Shown here: positions 1-8,844 of the stretch, in pieces | Layout of the letters: every line of letters starts with the position of its first letter | How positions within the stretch are numbered: position 1 is the first letter of the stretch | DNA from: an uncultured Pelagibacteraceae bacterium | Lineage (GTDB): Bacteria > Pseudomonadota > Alphaproteobacteria > Pelagibacterales > Pelagibacteraceae | Length of the DNA stretch: 64,000 bases | Direction: 5' to 3' | Assembly: GCA_902616725.1 (NCBI GenBank) | Contig: CACMTZ010000002.1 | Coordinates: 62,001 to 126,000 of the forward strand | The notes under the pieces: generated by a model | Seen by the model: the letters and a program-made list of their open reading frames with translations, nothing else | What the model was told of the DNA's origin: nothing | Databases searched by the model: none | Made by a program: the position numbers and the translations under genes

Positions 1-253
1 TAATTAATACGGTAATATGATCACCTCTTCTTAATGTTCCGAACGGTTCATAGGTCTCATTTAAGTTGGTGATAATCTTGTTGTTAGCCCATTGCTTTCC
101 AAGCTCTACTTCGTTGGCGCCAAACAGCATTTGGGTAGAGAAATCTCTAGTAAAGCCACCATAATCTTTCATATTTGAGGCTCTTACGAGATTATCCCAA
201 AAAGGCTTGGCTATCGCAAATATCTCCTCATCAGATTTTTTCAAAAGGTCCAT
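1..253 (-). CDS. Unidentified protein downstream of aprA, partial (3' end beyond window)
   Basis: An open frame of at least 84 codons starts with ATG 21 nt downstream of the aprA stop and runs off the left edge. The visible N-terminus (MDLLKKSDEEIFAIAKPFWD) is helical, and later residues include NLNETYEPFGTLRRGDHITVLI. I do not recognise the family firmly. The length and the helix-then-strand pattern could fit a small NTF2/SnoaL-like protein, but that is a guess. The same strand and short gap suggest co-transcription with aprMBA, so a role linked to sulfite/APS metabolism is possible. No sulfate adenylyltransferase gene is in the window; one could lie further left. Confidence 0.6.
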   Translation of the reverse strand, partial: MDLLKKSDEEIFAIAKPFWDNLVRASNMKDYGGFTRDFSTQMLFGANEVELGKQWANNKIITNLNETYEPFGTLRRGDHITVLI

Positions 254-274
254 AAAGAAGTTTGGAATATGGTG

Positions 275-2134
275 TTACGAAGCCTTCTTCTTCTCTTTTT
301 CGTCAACGATATGATAAACCGGCACTTTTTCTAGAGTAAATTTTCCTGTTTTAGGGTCTCTTCTAGAAACTGTTAAACAATGCCAATTTTCATCATCAAG
401 TTTCATGTGATCGCCCCTGTAATAATAACCTGGCCAACGAGTTTCTTCTCTAAATAATGTATGCTCAGTTACACATTGTGAAGTTAGAGCTCTGTGTTTA
501 AGCTCCCAGGCTCTCATTAATTGATGATAATCCTCAGCTCCCACATTTTCCAAATCTTCCTGTAACCATTCTAAAAGTTCAAGAGCCCTCTTAAGCATAT
601 TGCCGTTCGTCATGTAATTTGAGGTAATTCCCCCGACATACTCATCCATAATTTTTTGAAGTCTTTGTAATCCTTGTATTGGAGAAATATAGCTTGGTGA
701 AACAGTTCCGCCAGTGATCTCGTTTTGAGCTACTGTGTAAGTTTCTAAAGGTTTGTAAACTGCCTTTTTAAAATCCTCACATTGTTTATCTGTAACATTA
801 ATTCCTTCTGCTTTTTTATCCTCTATATATTTTACTGCTGCTTTTGCGGCTAATCTTCCTTCAGTAAAAGAACCTGATGAAAATTTGTGAGCACTACCCC
901 CTACTGTATCTCCAGCACCAAAAAGTCCATCGATTGTAAGCATTCTGTTATAACCCCAGAAATATTCTGGTGGAGATAGATCTTCTGGTCCACTTACCCA
1001 AGCTCCAGAGCATGTTGCGTGTGATCCCATAACATAAGGCTCAGAAGTTGTTAATTCTGGATTTGTATATTTTGGATCAATATTTTGAGATGCCCAAACT
1101 ACAGCTTGACCAACAGTCATACCTAAAAAGTTTTCCCAACCCACAGTCTCTAAATGAGGATCTTGGAAAGCTTCTTTAGTTACCATATGTATCGGACCAC
1201 CACCTGCAGCAACCTCTTGAATAAAGGCATGGTTTCTCAAACAAGTGGGAGTTGGATGATGATCGATGTATTCTCCAACTAACTCTTTAGTTTGTTCATA
1301 CCATTTTTTTTCATAATTTTCGCCATTAGCATTTTGTGTGTATGTTTTTAAATGTAAAAAATATGCTCCAACTGGTCCATAACCATCTTTAAATCTGCAC
1401 AATACAATTCTGTTTTCCATTTGAGTCATCTTTGCACCCGCTGCAATAGGTAAAGCATAAGCAGATCCATTACTCCAAGGTGCATACCAAGTTCTTCCCA
1501 TACCTTCTCCAACTGCTCTTGGTTTAAAAATATGTGATGCTCCACCAGCTGAAACTATAACTGCTTTTGCTCTGAACACATGAAAATCACCTGTTCTCAT
1601 ATTAAAACCAACTGCACCACCAATTCTATTTTCTTGAGATTCATCCATCAACAAATGAGTAATCATTATTCTGTTGTAAATTTTATCTGCAGATTTTTTT
1701 GCTGCCTCAGCAACAATTGGTTTATAGCTTTCGCCATGAATCATTATTTGCCATTTACCTTCTCTTAGATATCTTCCAGTTTTTTCATTTTTCATCATTG
1801 GAAGACCCCACTCATCAAACATATGAACAGTTGAGTCTACATGACGAGCCATGTCATAACCCAAATCTTCTCTAACCATTCCCATTAAATCATTTCTGGC
1901 ATACCTTACATGGTCTTCGGGTTGATTTTCATCCCATTGCATACCCATATAACAATTGATTGCATATAAACCTTGTGCAACTGCACCACTTCGATCAATG
2001 TTTGCTTTTTCAACACAAACAATCTTTAAATCTCTTCCCCAATGTCTGGCCTCAAATGTTGCTCCTGTGCCGGCCATTCCACCACCAACAACTAATACAT
2101 CACACTCCTCATAATGTGTTTTGTGCTTAGCCAT
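275..2134 (-). CDS. aprA: Adenylylsulfate (APS) reductase, alpha subunit AprA
   Basis: 619-residue flavoprotein subunit of dissimilatory APS reductase, which interconverts APS and sulfite plus AMP in the cytoplasm. The FAD-binding Rossmann motif DVLVVGGGMAGTGATFEAR lies near residues 13-31. A second FAD-contacting stretch around residues 415-435 reads GLFGAGDTVGGSAHKFSSGS. Length matches the AprA family (about 610-660 aa). The start codon follows directly on aprB: the aprB stop and aprA ATG share one base, indicating translational coupling. In SAR11 the enzyme is usually read as working in the sulfite-oxidising direction, for example on sulfite released from organosulfonates (inference from the family, not visible here). 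It is confidently AprA rather than fumarate reductase FrdA because aprB and aprM adjoin. Confidence 0.96.
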   Translation of the reverse strand: MAKHKTHYEECDVLVVGGGMAGTGATFEARHWGRDLKIVCVEKANIDRSGAVAQGLYAINCYMGMQWDENQPEDHVRYARNDLMGMVREDLGYDMARHVDSTVHMFDEWGLPMMKNEKTGRYLREGKWQIMIHGESYKPIVAEAAKKSADKIYNRIMITHLLMDESQENRIGGAVGFNMRTGDFHVFRAKAVIVSAGGASHIFKPRAVGEGMGRTWYAPWSNGSAYALPIAAGAKMTQMENRIVLCRFKDGYGPVGAYFLHLKTYTQNANGENYEKKWYEQTKELVGEYIDHHPTPTCLRNHAFIQEVAAGGGPIHMVTKEAFQDPHLETVGWENFLGMTVGQAVVWASQNIDPKYTNPELTTSEPYVMGSHATCSGAWVSGPEDLSPPEYFWGYNRMLTIDGLFGAGDTVGGSAHKFSSGSFTEGRLAAKAAVKYIEDKKAEGINVTDKQCEDFKKAVYKPLETYTVAQNEITGGTVSPSYISPIQGLQRLQKIMDEYVGGITSNYMTNGNMLKRALELLEWLQEDLENVGAEDYHQLMRAWELKHRALTSQCVTEHTLFREETRWPGYYYRGDHMKLDDENWHCLTVSRRDPKTGKFTLEKVPVYHIVDEKEKKKAS

Positions 2135-2604
2135 TAATAATAAACACCTTTTTTAAAAGACTCTTTTGGAACTGACGGTAATTCTTTATTGGTATTTAAA
2201 CCTTCTGGCTCACTATATAATCTTTGTGAATTAATTTCTCCTTGGTTAGGAGTATCACCTTCAGCAAGTTTAGGAATAAATTTTCCCCAAGGTTTTGTTG
2301 TTATAGGTGAAACAAAGTTTTTCTCTGTTCCGTTTCTAAATTTAATTTTCCAAGAAATAGTTCCTTTTTCTTCTTCTCTTCTAACTCTAACGCTGTGACC
2401 CATCGGAGCAAAATCAGCATACCCCCTCACATCAATTGCATGATTAGGACATGCTTTAACACACGAATAACATTCCCAACAAAAGTTTGGTTCAATATTT
2501 TTTGCTCTTCTTATATTTTCATCAATGTGCATGATGTCTGAAGGACATATATCCACACAATGACCACAGCCATCACATCTTGTCATGTATACAAAGGTTG
2601 ACAT
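2134..2604 (-). CDS. aprB: APS reductase, beta subunit AprB (two [4Fe-4S] clusters)
   Basis: 156-residue ferredoxin-like subunit that passes electrons between the FAD of AprA and a partner. Two cysteine sets are complete: C10-x2-C13-x2-C16-x3-C20 and C42-x2-C45-x2-C48-x3-C52, in the stretches RCDGCGHCVDICP and FCWECYSCVKACP. The C-terminal tail beyond about residue 70 is the AprB-specific extension that wraps around AprA; general ferredoxins lack it. The gene lies between aprM and aprA on the same strand with a 34-nt gap upstream and a 1-nt overlap downstream. Confidence 0.95.
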   Translation of the reverse strand: MSTFVYMTRCDGCGHCVDICPSDIMHIDENIRRAKNIEPNFCWECYSCVKACPNHAIDVRGYADFAPMGHSVRVRREEEKGTISWKIKFRNGTEKNFVSPITTKPWGKFIPKLAEGDTPNQGEINSQRLYSEPEGLNTNKELPSVPKESFKKGVYY

Positions 2605-2638
2605 AATTTTTTATTTTTCTCCTTTTTCTATTAACATA

Positions 2639-3433
2639 TTAATAATGTTTTGGCTCTTCTCTTTTTATACCCAGGCCAAATTGTTCTGGGGCATCAGCTG
2701 GTGGAGGTAAATTATCCCTAGATCCATCTGCCTCTGCTAAATTTTTCTGAATAGCTGCTCCAGGTTTATAAAACATGTGAGCAAATTTCGACCAATAAAC
2801 ACCACCGAATAGAATTAAGTTAGATGCAACAAATAAAATTAAAAATAAATAAGACAAACCTATTTGCCCATTAAATTGTGTGAATGACCAAGCTAACCCA
2901 AAAGTTGAACACGCAAGTAATGCTAAAACAAATAAATCAGCTTTTATGATTCTATACCAAGGATGGGCTTCTGCTGAAACATCAACTCTTAAAAAAAACC
3001 AAAACCAATATCCACCTAAACATGTTAATATTGCTCCTGCATGCCAAATCATTGACCAAGTTTGAGAACTTGGTTTATCAGCACCTGTGTAACAAAAAAC
3101 TAAAATAGCTGAAGATACCCAAAATAAAATTGTGCCATACATTCCTAGAACATGGGCAAGTCTTCTTTTGCCAAACCCTAATTCAGAAGTTGTACCAATA
3201 TCAACAACTGTTGTTTTAGCAATTACAGAAACCTTTTCTCCAACTCCTAATTTTTTTGTTGCTGAAAGCTTTGCTTTTTTCGCGTTATTAAAAAAATAAG
3301 TCAAATTTTTATGATGTATCATTTGAATAATAGTTCCTGCTGCAATCAACAAAACCATAGCAATAATGAAAGATTGCATTGCAAAGGGTGATATAGTTTC
3401 TGATAAAATTGAAAATGGATTGTTACTTAACAT
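2639..3433 (-). CDS. aprM: APS reductase membrane anchor AprM
   Basis: 264-residue integral membrane protein and first gene of the operon. Hydrophobic segments are visible near residues 15-35, 90-115, 125-150, 165-190 and 195-215, separated by basic loops. The C-terminus is soluble and proline-rich (LPPPADAPEQFG). AprM is the putative membrane component that links AprBA to the quinone pool in sulfur-oxidising bacteria lacking the QmoABC complex; that role is family knowledge plus genome context. AGGCGG a few bases before the ATG serves as ribosome binding site. A promoter with an overlapping inverted repeat lies just upstream. Confidence 0.85.
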   Translation of the reverse strand: MLSNNPFSILSETISPFAMQSFIIAMVLLIAAGTIIQMIHHKNLTYFFNNAKKAKLSATKKLGVGEKVSVIAKTTVVDIGTTSELGFGKRRLAHVLGMYGTILFWVSSAILVFCYTGADKPSSQTWSMIWHAGAILTCLGGYWFWFFLRVDVSAEAHPWYRIIKADLFVLALLACSTFGLAWSFTQFNGQIGLSYLFLILFVASNLILFGGVYWSKFAHMFYKPGAAIQKNLAEADGSRDNLPPPADAPEQFGLGIKREEPKHY

Positions 3434-3470
3434 TTCCGCCTTTTGTTAAATTTTGAATTAATTTTAAAGT

Positions 3471-3499
3471 TTTATATCTAGTTGAATTAATAGTTCAAC
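3471..3499 (-). promoter_or_regulatory. Putative aprMBA promoter with an inverted repeat over the -35
   Basis: On the minus strand TTGAAC (3498-3493) and TATAAA (3476-3471) are separated by 16 nt, 38 nt upstream of the aprM ATG. The -35 hexamer sits inside an imperfect palindrome at 3481-3499 (GTTGAACTATTAATTCAAC), 9-bp arms with one mismatch around a single central base. Its placement is typical of a repressor operator. The regulator is unknown. Confidence 0.4.
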
Positions 3500-3533
3500 C
3501 TCAAACTGGGGTCAATTTGTCTTTTATAACAGG

Positions 3534-3932
3534 CTAATTATTTCTTTTATAATGTTGTTTGCTCGGAATGACTGATCGCACTCCACCTTGGGGGTTGTCA
3601 ACATCTCCTTCTCTTCGGGGAATCAGATGAAAATGACAATGTAAAATAGATTGACCAGATACAATTCCTATATTTGTACCTAAATTAAATCCTTTAACCA
3701 AAGGATCTTTATTAGTTATTTCTTTTTTAACAACTTTAATAAGATCATTACATGCAACCAATTCATCATTAGATAGGTCAAAATAATCCTTTATGTGTCT
3801 TTTGGGTATAATCAAACAATGATGTTCTGAAACTGGATAAGAGTCATAACTTGCATATGCCAATTCATTTTCATGAGCACATCCACTTTTTTTTACGTTA
3901 CAAAATAAACAAGGATTGTTTGGATCTTTCAT
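3534..3932 (-). CDS. HIT-family nucleotide-binding hydrolase
   Basis: 132-residue histidine triad protein. The catalytic motif appears as HCHFHLIPRR near residues 98-107, giving the H-x-H-x-H pattern of HIT nucleotide phosphoramidases and AP4A-type hydrolases. N-terminal cysteines at about 9, 12 and 18 (CLFCNVKKSGC) plus the following histidine resemble the zinc-binding N-terminus of Fhit/GalT-like HIT members. The gene starts 3 nt after the upstream class IV aminotransferase gene, so it probably belongs to the p-aminobenzoate transcription unit. The exact substrate cannot be told from the sequence. Confidence 0.85.
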   Translation of the reverse strand: MKDPNNPCLFCNVKKSGCAHENELAYASYDSYPVSEHHCLIIPKRHIKDYFDLSNDELVACNDLIKVVKKEITNKDPLVKGFNLGTNIGIVSGQSILHCHFHLIPRREGDVDNPQGGVRSVIPSKQHYKRNN

Positions 3933-3935
3933 CTA

Positions 3936-4709
3936 TTAAAATCTATAAGAATTGCATTTATTTATAACTGCATCATATTGTTTTGACAGAAACTTGAATT
4001 TTTTAAGATTTTTTCTTTTCCATTTAAGCTCATTTATAGTCCTAACTGAGGCAACCCCTTTACCAGAACCTATCAATAATATTTCATCATAATTTTTTAT
4101 CTCTTTAAGCAAAATATCTTTCTTAAAAATCTTTGTTATTTTTGTTTTGAAAAATTTATAAGTATTTCCCTCATAATAATCCTTTTTGGGAGTAAAAAAT
4201 TTTTGATCTTTAACAAATAATAAATTTGAGGTTCCAGTTTCTAATAATTTCTTATTAGATACCAATGCAATATCTGATTGGGAGTTATCCATTTTAGATA
4301 AATAAGATAAGATCTTTTTGTATTTAAGATTTTTAAACTCTGGTTTTTCTCTTTTTAATTTTACTAACTTCAAATTAAAATTTAATTTTGGTTTAACCCT
4401 TTTCCTTAAAGATATTGAAATAACTTTTTTATTTATAGCAATTCTCAATAGGTGATTATATTTCCTCTTTTTGGATAAATTTTTATTAATTATTTCTAAA
4501 ATATCCGACCTTAATGATTTCTTTTTAATTTGATATTTTTTTAATGATAAAATTAAGTTTTTTAAATGATTATCAAAAAATAAAATTTTTGCAGGTTTGC
4601 CAAAGATCCACATCGTTGTAAAAATTCCATGATCACCCCAAAGATCTTGGAATTCTATCTGTTTTAAGTCTTTAAGCTGATAAGATTTTTTTAATAAGTA
4701 GGTTACCAT
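3936..4709 (-). CDS. Class IV aminotransferase, probable 4-amino-4-deoxychorismate lyase (PabC-like)
   Basis: 257-residue protein of the PLP-dependent class IV fold. Features that fit are GDHGIFTTM near residues 25-33, a KYKKILSYL stretch holding the likely PLP lysine near residue 131, and ETGTSNLLFV near residues 156-165 (the family EGtxSNlF motif). PabC releases pyruvate from aminodeoxychorismate to give p-aminobenzoate for folate. The call rests largely on position directly after pabB and pabA. The sequence is divergent and very lysine-rich. The chosen ATG overlaps pabA by 38 nt, so a later start is possible. A D-amino acid or branched-chain aminotransferase is the alternative. Confidence 0.68.
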   Translation of the reverse strand: MVTYLLKKSYQLKDLKQIEFQDLWGDHGIFTTMWIFGKPAKILFFDNHLKNLILSLKKYQIKKKSLRSDILEIINKNLSKKRKYNHLLRIAINKKVISISLRKRVKPKLNFNLKLVKLKREKPEFKNLKYKKILSYLSKMDNSQSDIALVSNKKLLETGTSNLLFVKDQKFFTPKKDYYEGNTYKFFKTKITKIFKKDILLKEIKNYDEILLIGSGKGVASVRTINELKWKRKNLKKFKFLSKQYDAVINKCNSYRF

Positions 4710-5229
4710 TGATAGTTAAAAAAGATTCTGGGTGAAATTGAAATCCATAAATTTTTTCCTTTTGATTTTCAAATGCCATTGCAACTTTTGAATTTAAACA
4801 TCTCATAGTTATCTCAAAATTATTAGATTTGAAAGGTTCTTTTAATTTTAAAGAATGATACCTGCCAACTTTAAATATTTTTCCTTTTTTAAATAAAGAT
4901 TTATTGGTGATTACTTTTATATTTGATTGAAAACCATGATAAATTTTTTTTTGTTCAACAATTTTTGCACCTTCACAAAATAGAATATGTTGAAATCCTA
5001 AACAAATTCCTATGATTTTCTTTTTACCTTTATATTTTTTATAAATCTTTGAAGTGATTGGATAATTTTTTGGATTACCTGGACCGGGTGAAAAAATTAT
5101 TGTAGATGCTTGCTTAATTTTATTTTCGTTAATTTTATCATAGTTATCGCACTCAACTTTATCAAACAAAGCAAATTGATGAACTACATTGTGAGTAAAG
5201 GAGTCGTTATGATCAATTACATAAATCAT
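4672..5229 (-). CDS. pabA: Aminodeoxychorismate/anthranilate synthase, glutamine amidotransferase subunit
   Basis: 185-residue class I glutamine amidotransferase that supplies ammonia to PabB. The nucleophile motif reads IGICLGFQH near residues 73-81. The catalytic His-Glu pair is in FQFHPESFLT near the C-terminus, and FSPGPGNP forms the oxyanion region near residue 47. It starts inside the end of pabB (4-nt ATGA overlap), which argues for a complex with PabB. Family length is about 190 aa, so it is complete. No trp genes are nearby, so folate rather than tryptophan is the likely destination, although an amphibolic role cannot be excluded. Confidence 0.85.
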   Translation of the reverse strand: MIYVIDHNDSFTHNVVHQFALFDKVECDNYDKINENKIKQASTIIFSPGPGNPKNYPITSKIYKKYKGKKKIIGICLGFQHILFCEGAKIVEQKKIYHGFQSNIKVITNKSLFKKGKIFKVGRYHSLKLKEPFKSNNFEITMRCLNSKVAMAFENQKEKIYGFQFHPESFLTINGNLLIKKILSA

Positions 5230-6377
5230 TTAAATAAATCTATTAATGCTTTAGCTTTAAGAAAATTCTCATTGAATTCATGATTGGCATTACTATCGAC
5301 GACAACACCTGAAGCAACTGAAATTTCAGATATGTTTTTAAAATTTAAAATTGAACGTATAATTATGTTAAATCTCATATCACCATTGAATTTTATGTAG
5401 CCAAAACTACCTGTATAAATATTCCTGTTTTCTTTTTCCTGATTATTTAAAAGATTAAGCGTATTTATCTTTGGACACCCAATAACTGAGCCGCCAGGCA
5501 TCATTGCTTTAATTATTTCAAAATTATTTATATTCTTTTTTAATTTTCCCTTGATGAGGCTAACGTAATGAAAAAGATCTTTATATTCTTCTACGATTTT
5601 TTGTTTAGATAATCTTACAGTACCCACTTTGCAAATTCTTGATAAATCATTTCTTTCCATATCAACAATCATGTTGTGCTCTTTGGTTTCTTTTAAATTT
5701 TTTCTAAAATAATTTAATGCCTTCATTTTATTTAAATGCTTCGTTTTTTTTACAGTTCCAGCTATTGGTTTTGTAGATATATCACTCCCCTTTTTTGTGA
5801 TTAAAGTTTCTGGAGAACAACTAATTATTGAATAATTATGATCTTTAATCATAAAAGCCTCGGGAGCTAGGTTGGTATTAGATAACCTCGAAAAAAAATC
5901 TAACGGATTAATTTTCGACTTTGTTTTATATTTGGTGCAAATTTTAATTTGATATGTTTCACCACTTTTTATTTTTTTTTTAAATTTATTGAATATTTTT
6001 GTATAATTTTTTCTATTAATATTTATTTTAAAATTACCTGATTTAAAATTTTCAAAATCATAATTCAACTTGTTACTTAGTTTGATCTTTTTTTCTGGTT
6101 TATAGAAAATACCTTTGGGAAAATTTAAATTATTTTGTTTTGGGATTTTAACATCAATCAGATTATTCAATAACTCGTATCCAAAGAAACCAATAAAAAG
6201 GTCAGTATCTTTTGATTTCTTTTTATTTTTTTTAGTTAAAAAACTTTTAATATTTTTATTATTTAAAATAATTTTTTTTGAAAAATTAGTATAAAGATTA
6301 AATCCTTTTTTAGATTTATAAATAATGTAGGGTTTTCCTGACTGATGTATCTCTGTTAGTTGATTTGATCTGTTCAA
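5226..6377 (-). CDS. pabB: Aminodeoxychorismate synthase component I
   Basis: 383-residue chorismate-binding enzyme that aminates chorismate. The chorismate domain fills the C-terminal 250 residues: SCSPETLITKKG, KPIAGTVKK, EHNMIVDMERNDLSRIC, and PGGSVIGCPK followed by GSFGYI. PIAGT, rather than the PIAG(T/S)RPR of longer homologues, and the shortened N-terminal region make it a compact PabB. The extreme lysine/asparagine content of the first 130 residues suggests relaxed constraint there. It is the first of the pabB-pabA-pabC-like genes, with 1 nt between its start codon and the stop of the MFS gene upstream. Confidence 0.87.
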   Translation of the reverse strand: MNRSNQLTEIHQSGKPYIIYKSKKGFNLYTNFSKKIILNNKNIKSFLTKKNKKKSKDTDLFIGFFGYELLNNLIDVKIPKQNNLNFPKGIFYKPEKKIKLSNKLNYDFENFKSGNFKININRKNYTKIFNKFKKKIKSGETYQIKICTKYKTKSKINPLDFFSRLSNTNLAPEAFMIKDHNYSIISCSPETLITKKGSDISTKPIAGTVKKTKHLNKMKALNYFRKNLKETKEHNMIVDMERNDLSRICKVGTVRLSKQKIVEEYKDLFHYVSLIKGKLKKNINNFEIIKAMMPGGSVIGCPKINTLNLLNNQEKENRNIYTGSFGYIKFNGDMRFNIIIRSILNFKNISEISVASGVVVDSNANHEFNENFLKAKALIDLFK

Positions 6378-6378
6378 A

Positions 6379-7599
6379 TTATTCTGTTCTTAATCTTAAA
6401 ACTGGTTCTTCTCTAATTGGTAGATGAATTATTGCTGCAAAAACTGATAATGCAATTGCTAAATACCACGCATAATCATATGACCCATATAGATCATAAA
6501 ATAAACCTCCTAAATAAGCGCCAAAAAAAGATCCAACTTGGTGACTTAAAAAAACAATTCCATATAGTAGACCTAAATACTTTGTCCCAAAAAGATGAGC
6601 TACAATTCCACTTGTTGCAGGCACTGTCGATAACCATAAAAAACCAAAACTTGCACCAAATAAAAATGCATTAATATTACTTGCGGGCATAAATATAAAA
6701 AAAATTATAGAAACACCTCTTAAAAAGTAAATTGCACTTAGGATAATTTTCTTACTCATTTTTGCAGAGAGGTAGCCACTTAATAGTGAGCCAAAAATAT
6801 TAAATAAACCGATCAAAGATAAAATTGCTGCTGCAGTCCAATCCTCAAGTCCTCTATCTATTACATATTTAGGTACATGCGTTCCAACCAAAGTTATATG
6901 AAAACCACATACAAAAAACCCTGATACAAGTAAAACATAACTTTTAGTTTTAAAAGCTTCTGATAAAGCTTCCTTGAAAGATTGATCTGAAGTTTTTTCG
7001 ACACTTTCCGTTTTAGATGGAGATCTCACAAAATATGCTGCAACTAAACCGGATAACAAAAATAAGCAAAAAACAAATAATGTGTAGTTCCAACCAAACT
7101 CTGTGAGAGAAAAATTAGTAAAAATTGGTGAAAGAAAGTAACCAAATGATCCAACAGCAGTAACAAAACTCATTGCAATCGTTCTTGTAGATATTGGAAA
7201 ATGTTTCCCCACAACTGACATAGGAATACTTATTGCTGTTCCACCAAGACCTATTCCGATTAATAAACCCATATGGATTTGAAAAAATATTCCAGTGTTT
7301 GGACCCGTGTATAAAAAGTAAACGCCTAAAGTATAAAAAATAAATGCTCCGATTATAGCTATATGTCCTCCGTATTTATCTGCTATAGCTCCGAAGATAG
7401 GACCTGTTATACCCCACATCAACATCTGCATCCCGATTGCAAAACCAAATGCGGTATTGCTTATCTTTAAACTCTCGTTGAAGTCCATAAAGAACAAACC
7501 AAATGTTTGTCTGACACCCAAAGAAATCAAAACAACAAAGCATGCAGCAAATAAAGTTACTACCGCTGTTTTTGAACGAAAAAATTTTTCAGAACTCAT
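6379..7599 (-). CDS. MFS transporter (monocarboxylate/oxalate-formate-like type)
   Basis: 406-residue inner-membrane carrier with about 12 hydrophobic helices in two halves. The family loop motif after TM2 is present (FGAIADKYGGH, compare GxLaDrxGr), and a charged central loop falls near residues 190-215 (SPSKTESVEKTSDQSFKEA). The opening helix pattern (VLISLGVRQTFGLFF) is common in the OFA/monocarboxylate branch, so organic-acid transport is plausible. No substrate can be assigned. The start overlaps the stop of the cystathionine lyase gene (ATGA). Confidence 0.82.
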   Translation of the reverse strand: MSSEKFFRSKTAVVTLFAACFVVLISLGVRQTFGLFFMDFNESLKISNTAFGFAIGMQMLMWGITGPIFGAIADKYGGHIAIIGAFIFYTLGVYFLYTGPNTGIFFQIHMGLLIGIGLGGTAISIPMSVVGKHFPISTRTIAMSFVTAVGSFGYFLSPIFTNFSLTEFGWNYTLFVFCLFLLSGLVAAYFVRSPSKTESVEKTSDQSFKEALSEAFKTKSYVLLVSGFFVCGFHITLVGTHVPKYVIDRGLEDWTAAAILSLIGLFNIFGSLLSGYLSAKMSKKIILSAIYFLRGVSIIFFIFMPASNINAFLFGASFGFLWLSTVPATSGIVAHLFGTKYLGLLYGIVFLSHQVGSFFGAYLGGLFYDLYGSYDYAWYLAIALSVFAAIIHLPIREEPVLRLRTE

Positions 7600-8771
7600 C
7601 TTAAATGTCTTAAAGCTTGTTTGATATCAGCAATCAAATCATTAGGATCTTCAAGACCTATATGTAATCTTACTAAATGTTCATCTTTTGGTAAGTTCAT
7701 ATATTTTCTTTTACCAGTTTCTCTAAATTCTTGATGAAGCGCTAAACTCTCAAATCCACCCCAACTATAGCCATAGCCAAACAATTTCAGTGAATTAACA
7801 AACTTTCGAACAGAATTAATATTCTTAGCTTTTATCTTTAATCCCATTAAACCTGACGCTCCAGAATAATATTTTTTCCACATTCTAAAATTTTGTGAAT
7901 TTTTTTTGAAAGGATATAACAATTTAATTCTTTTATTTTTTGATAAAAATGCTGCAACTTTTTTAGCATTTTCTCTATGTCTGTCTAATCTCACATCTAA
8001 AGTTCTTAACCCTCTAGTTATTAAATAAGCATCATCAGGTCCTAATCTAAGACCTGTAATTTTTTCTGCTGCTTTAACTTTAGAAAATACTCTTTTATTT
8101 ACTGCCAAACTTCCACCCATAACATCTGAATGTCCAGAATAATATTTAGTTGCAGAGACAATTGACATATCAAAACCAAGTTTAATTGGTTTTAAGTAAT
8201 AAGGGGTACCCCAAGTATTATCAATTGCAGTGTATAGCTTATGTTTTCTTGCAATCGAAATAATTTTACCCAAGTCTTGAAAATCAAAAGTATTACTTCC
8301 AGGATTTTCAACAAAAATCAATTTTGTTTTCTTTGTAATATTGTTTTTTAATGTATTGAGGTCATGTGGATTATAAAAAACTGTCTTTATATTAAAATCT
8401 TTTAGATAATCTTCAGTTAAAATTCGTGTAGGGCTGTAAACTGGATCTGCAACTAACATTTCATCTCCAGGTCTAACAACGCTGAATATTGCTAAAAAAA
8501 CGGAGCCAAAACCTGTTGGTGTCGTAAAAACATGATAACTTTCTTCAAGTTTTGTTAAAATTTTTTGTAATATATAAGTAGTAGAAGTCCCTTGTCTGCC
8601 GTAATCAAAATGACCACCTGCTGGATTTCGTAGAGCTTTTTTTTGAGTTTTTCTTATATGTTGCATAGACTTAAAAATAATTGTCGATGCTCTAACCACT
8701 GGTGGATTTACTGATTGATTATGAAAATCTTTTGCAGTGTGTTTTAAAAATGTCTTAAAAGATTTACCCAT
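7596..8771 (-). CDS. metC: Cystathionine beta-lyase-type trans-sulfuration enzyme (PLP)
   Basis: About 391 residues of the Cys/Met metabolism PLP family, which cleaves cystathionine to homocysteine in methionine synthesis. The PLP lysine is in the stretch MSIVSATKYYSGHSDVMGG, and the AIDNTWGTPYY motif holds the cofactor-binding aspartate. DYGRQGTSTT and the C-terminal GLEDPNDLIADIKQAL also match. The ATG at 8771 gives MGKSFKTFLKHTAKD, the usual family start. An in-frame ATG at 8810 adds 13 unconserved residues and cannot be excluded. The overall pattern favours MetC over MetB or MetZ. Confidence 0.82.
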   Translation of the reverse strand: MGKSFKTFLKHTAKDFHNQSVNPPVVRASTIIFKSMQHIRKTQKKALRNPAGGHFDYGRQGTSTTYILQKILTKLEESYHVFTTPTGFGSVFLAIFSVVRPGDEMLVADPVYSPTRILTEDYLKDFNIKTVFYNPHDLNTLKNNITKKTKLIFVENPGSNTFDFQDLGKIISIARKHKLYTAIDNTWGTPYYLKPIKLGFDMSIVSATKYYSGHSDVMGGSLAVNKRVFSKVKAAEKITGLRLGPDDAYLITRGLRTLDVRLDRHRENAKKVAAFLSKNKRIKLLYPFKKNSQNFRMWKKYYSGASGLMGLKIKAKNINSVRKFVNSLKLFGYGYSWGGFESLALHQEFRETGKRKYMNLPKDEHLVRLHIGLEDPNDLIADIKQALRHLR

Positions 8772-8844
8772 AAAAAAATTGATATGATTAAAGGACAATG
8801 CTATATCCATATCAAAAATTCAATAAATTAATGAAAAGGATTTA

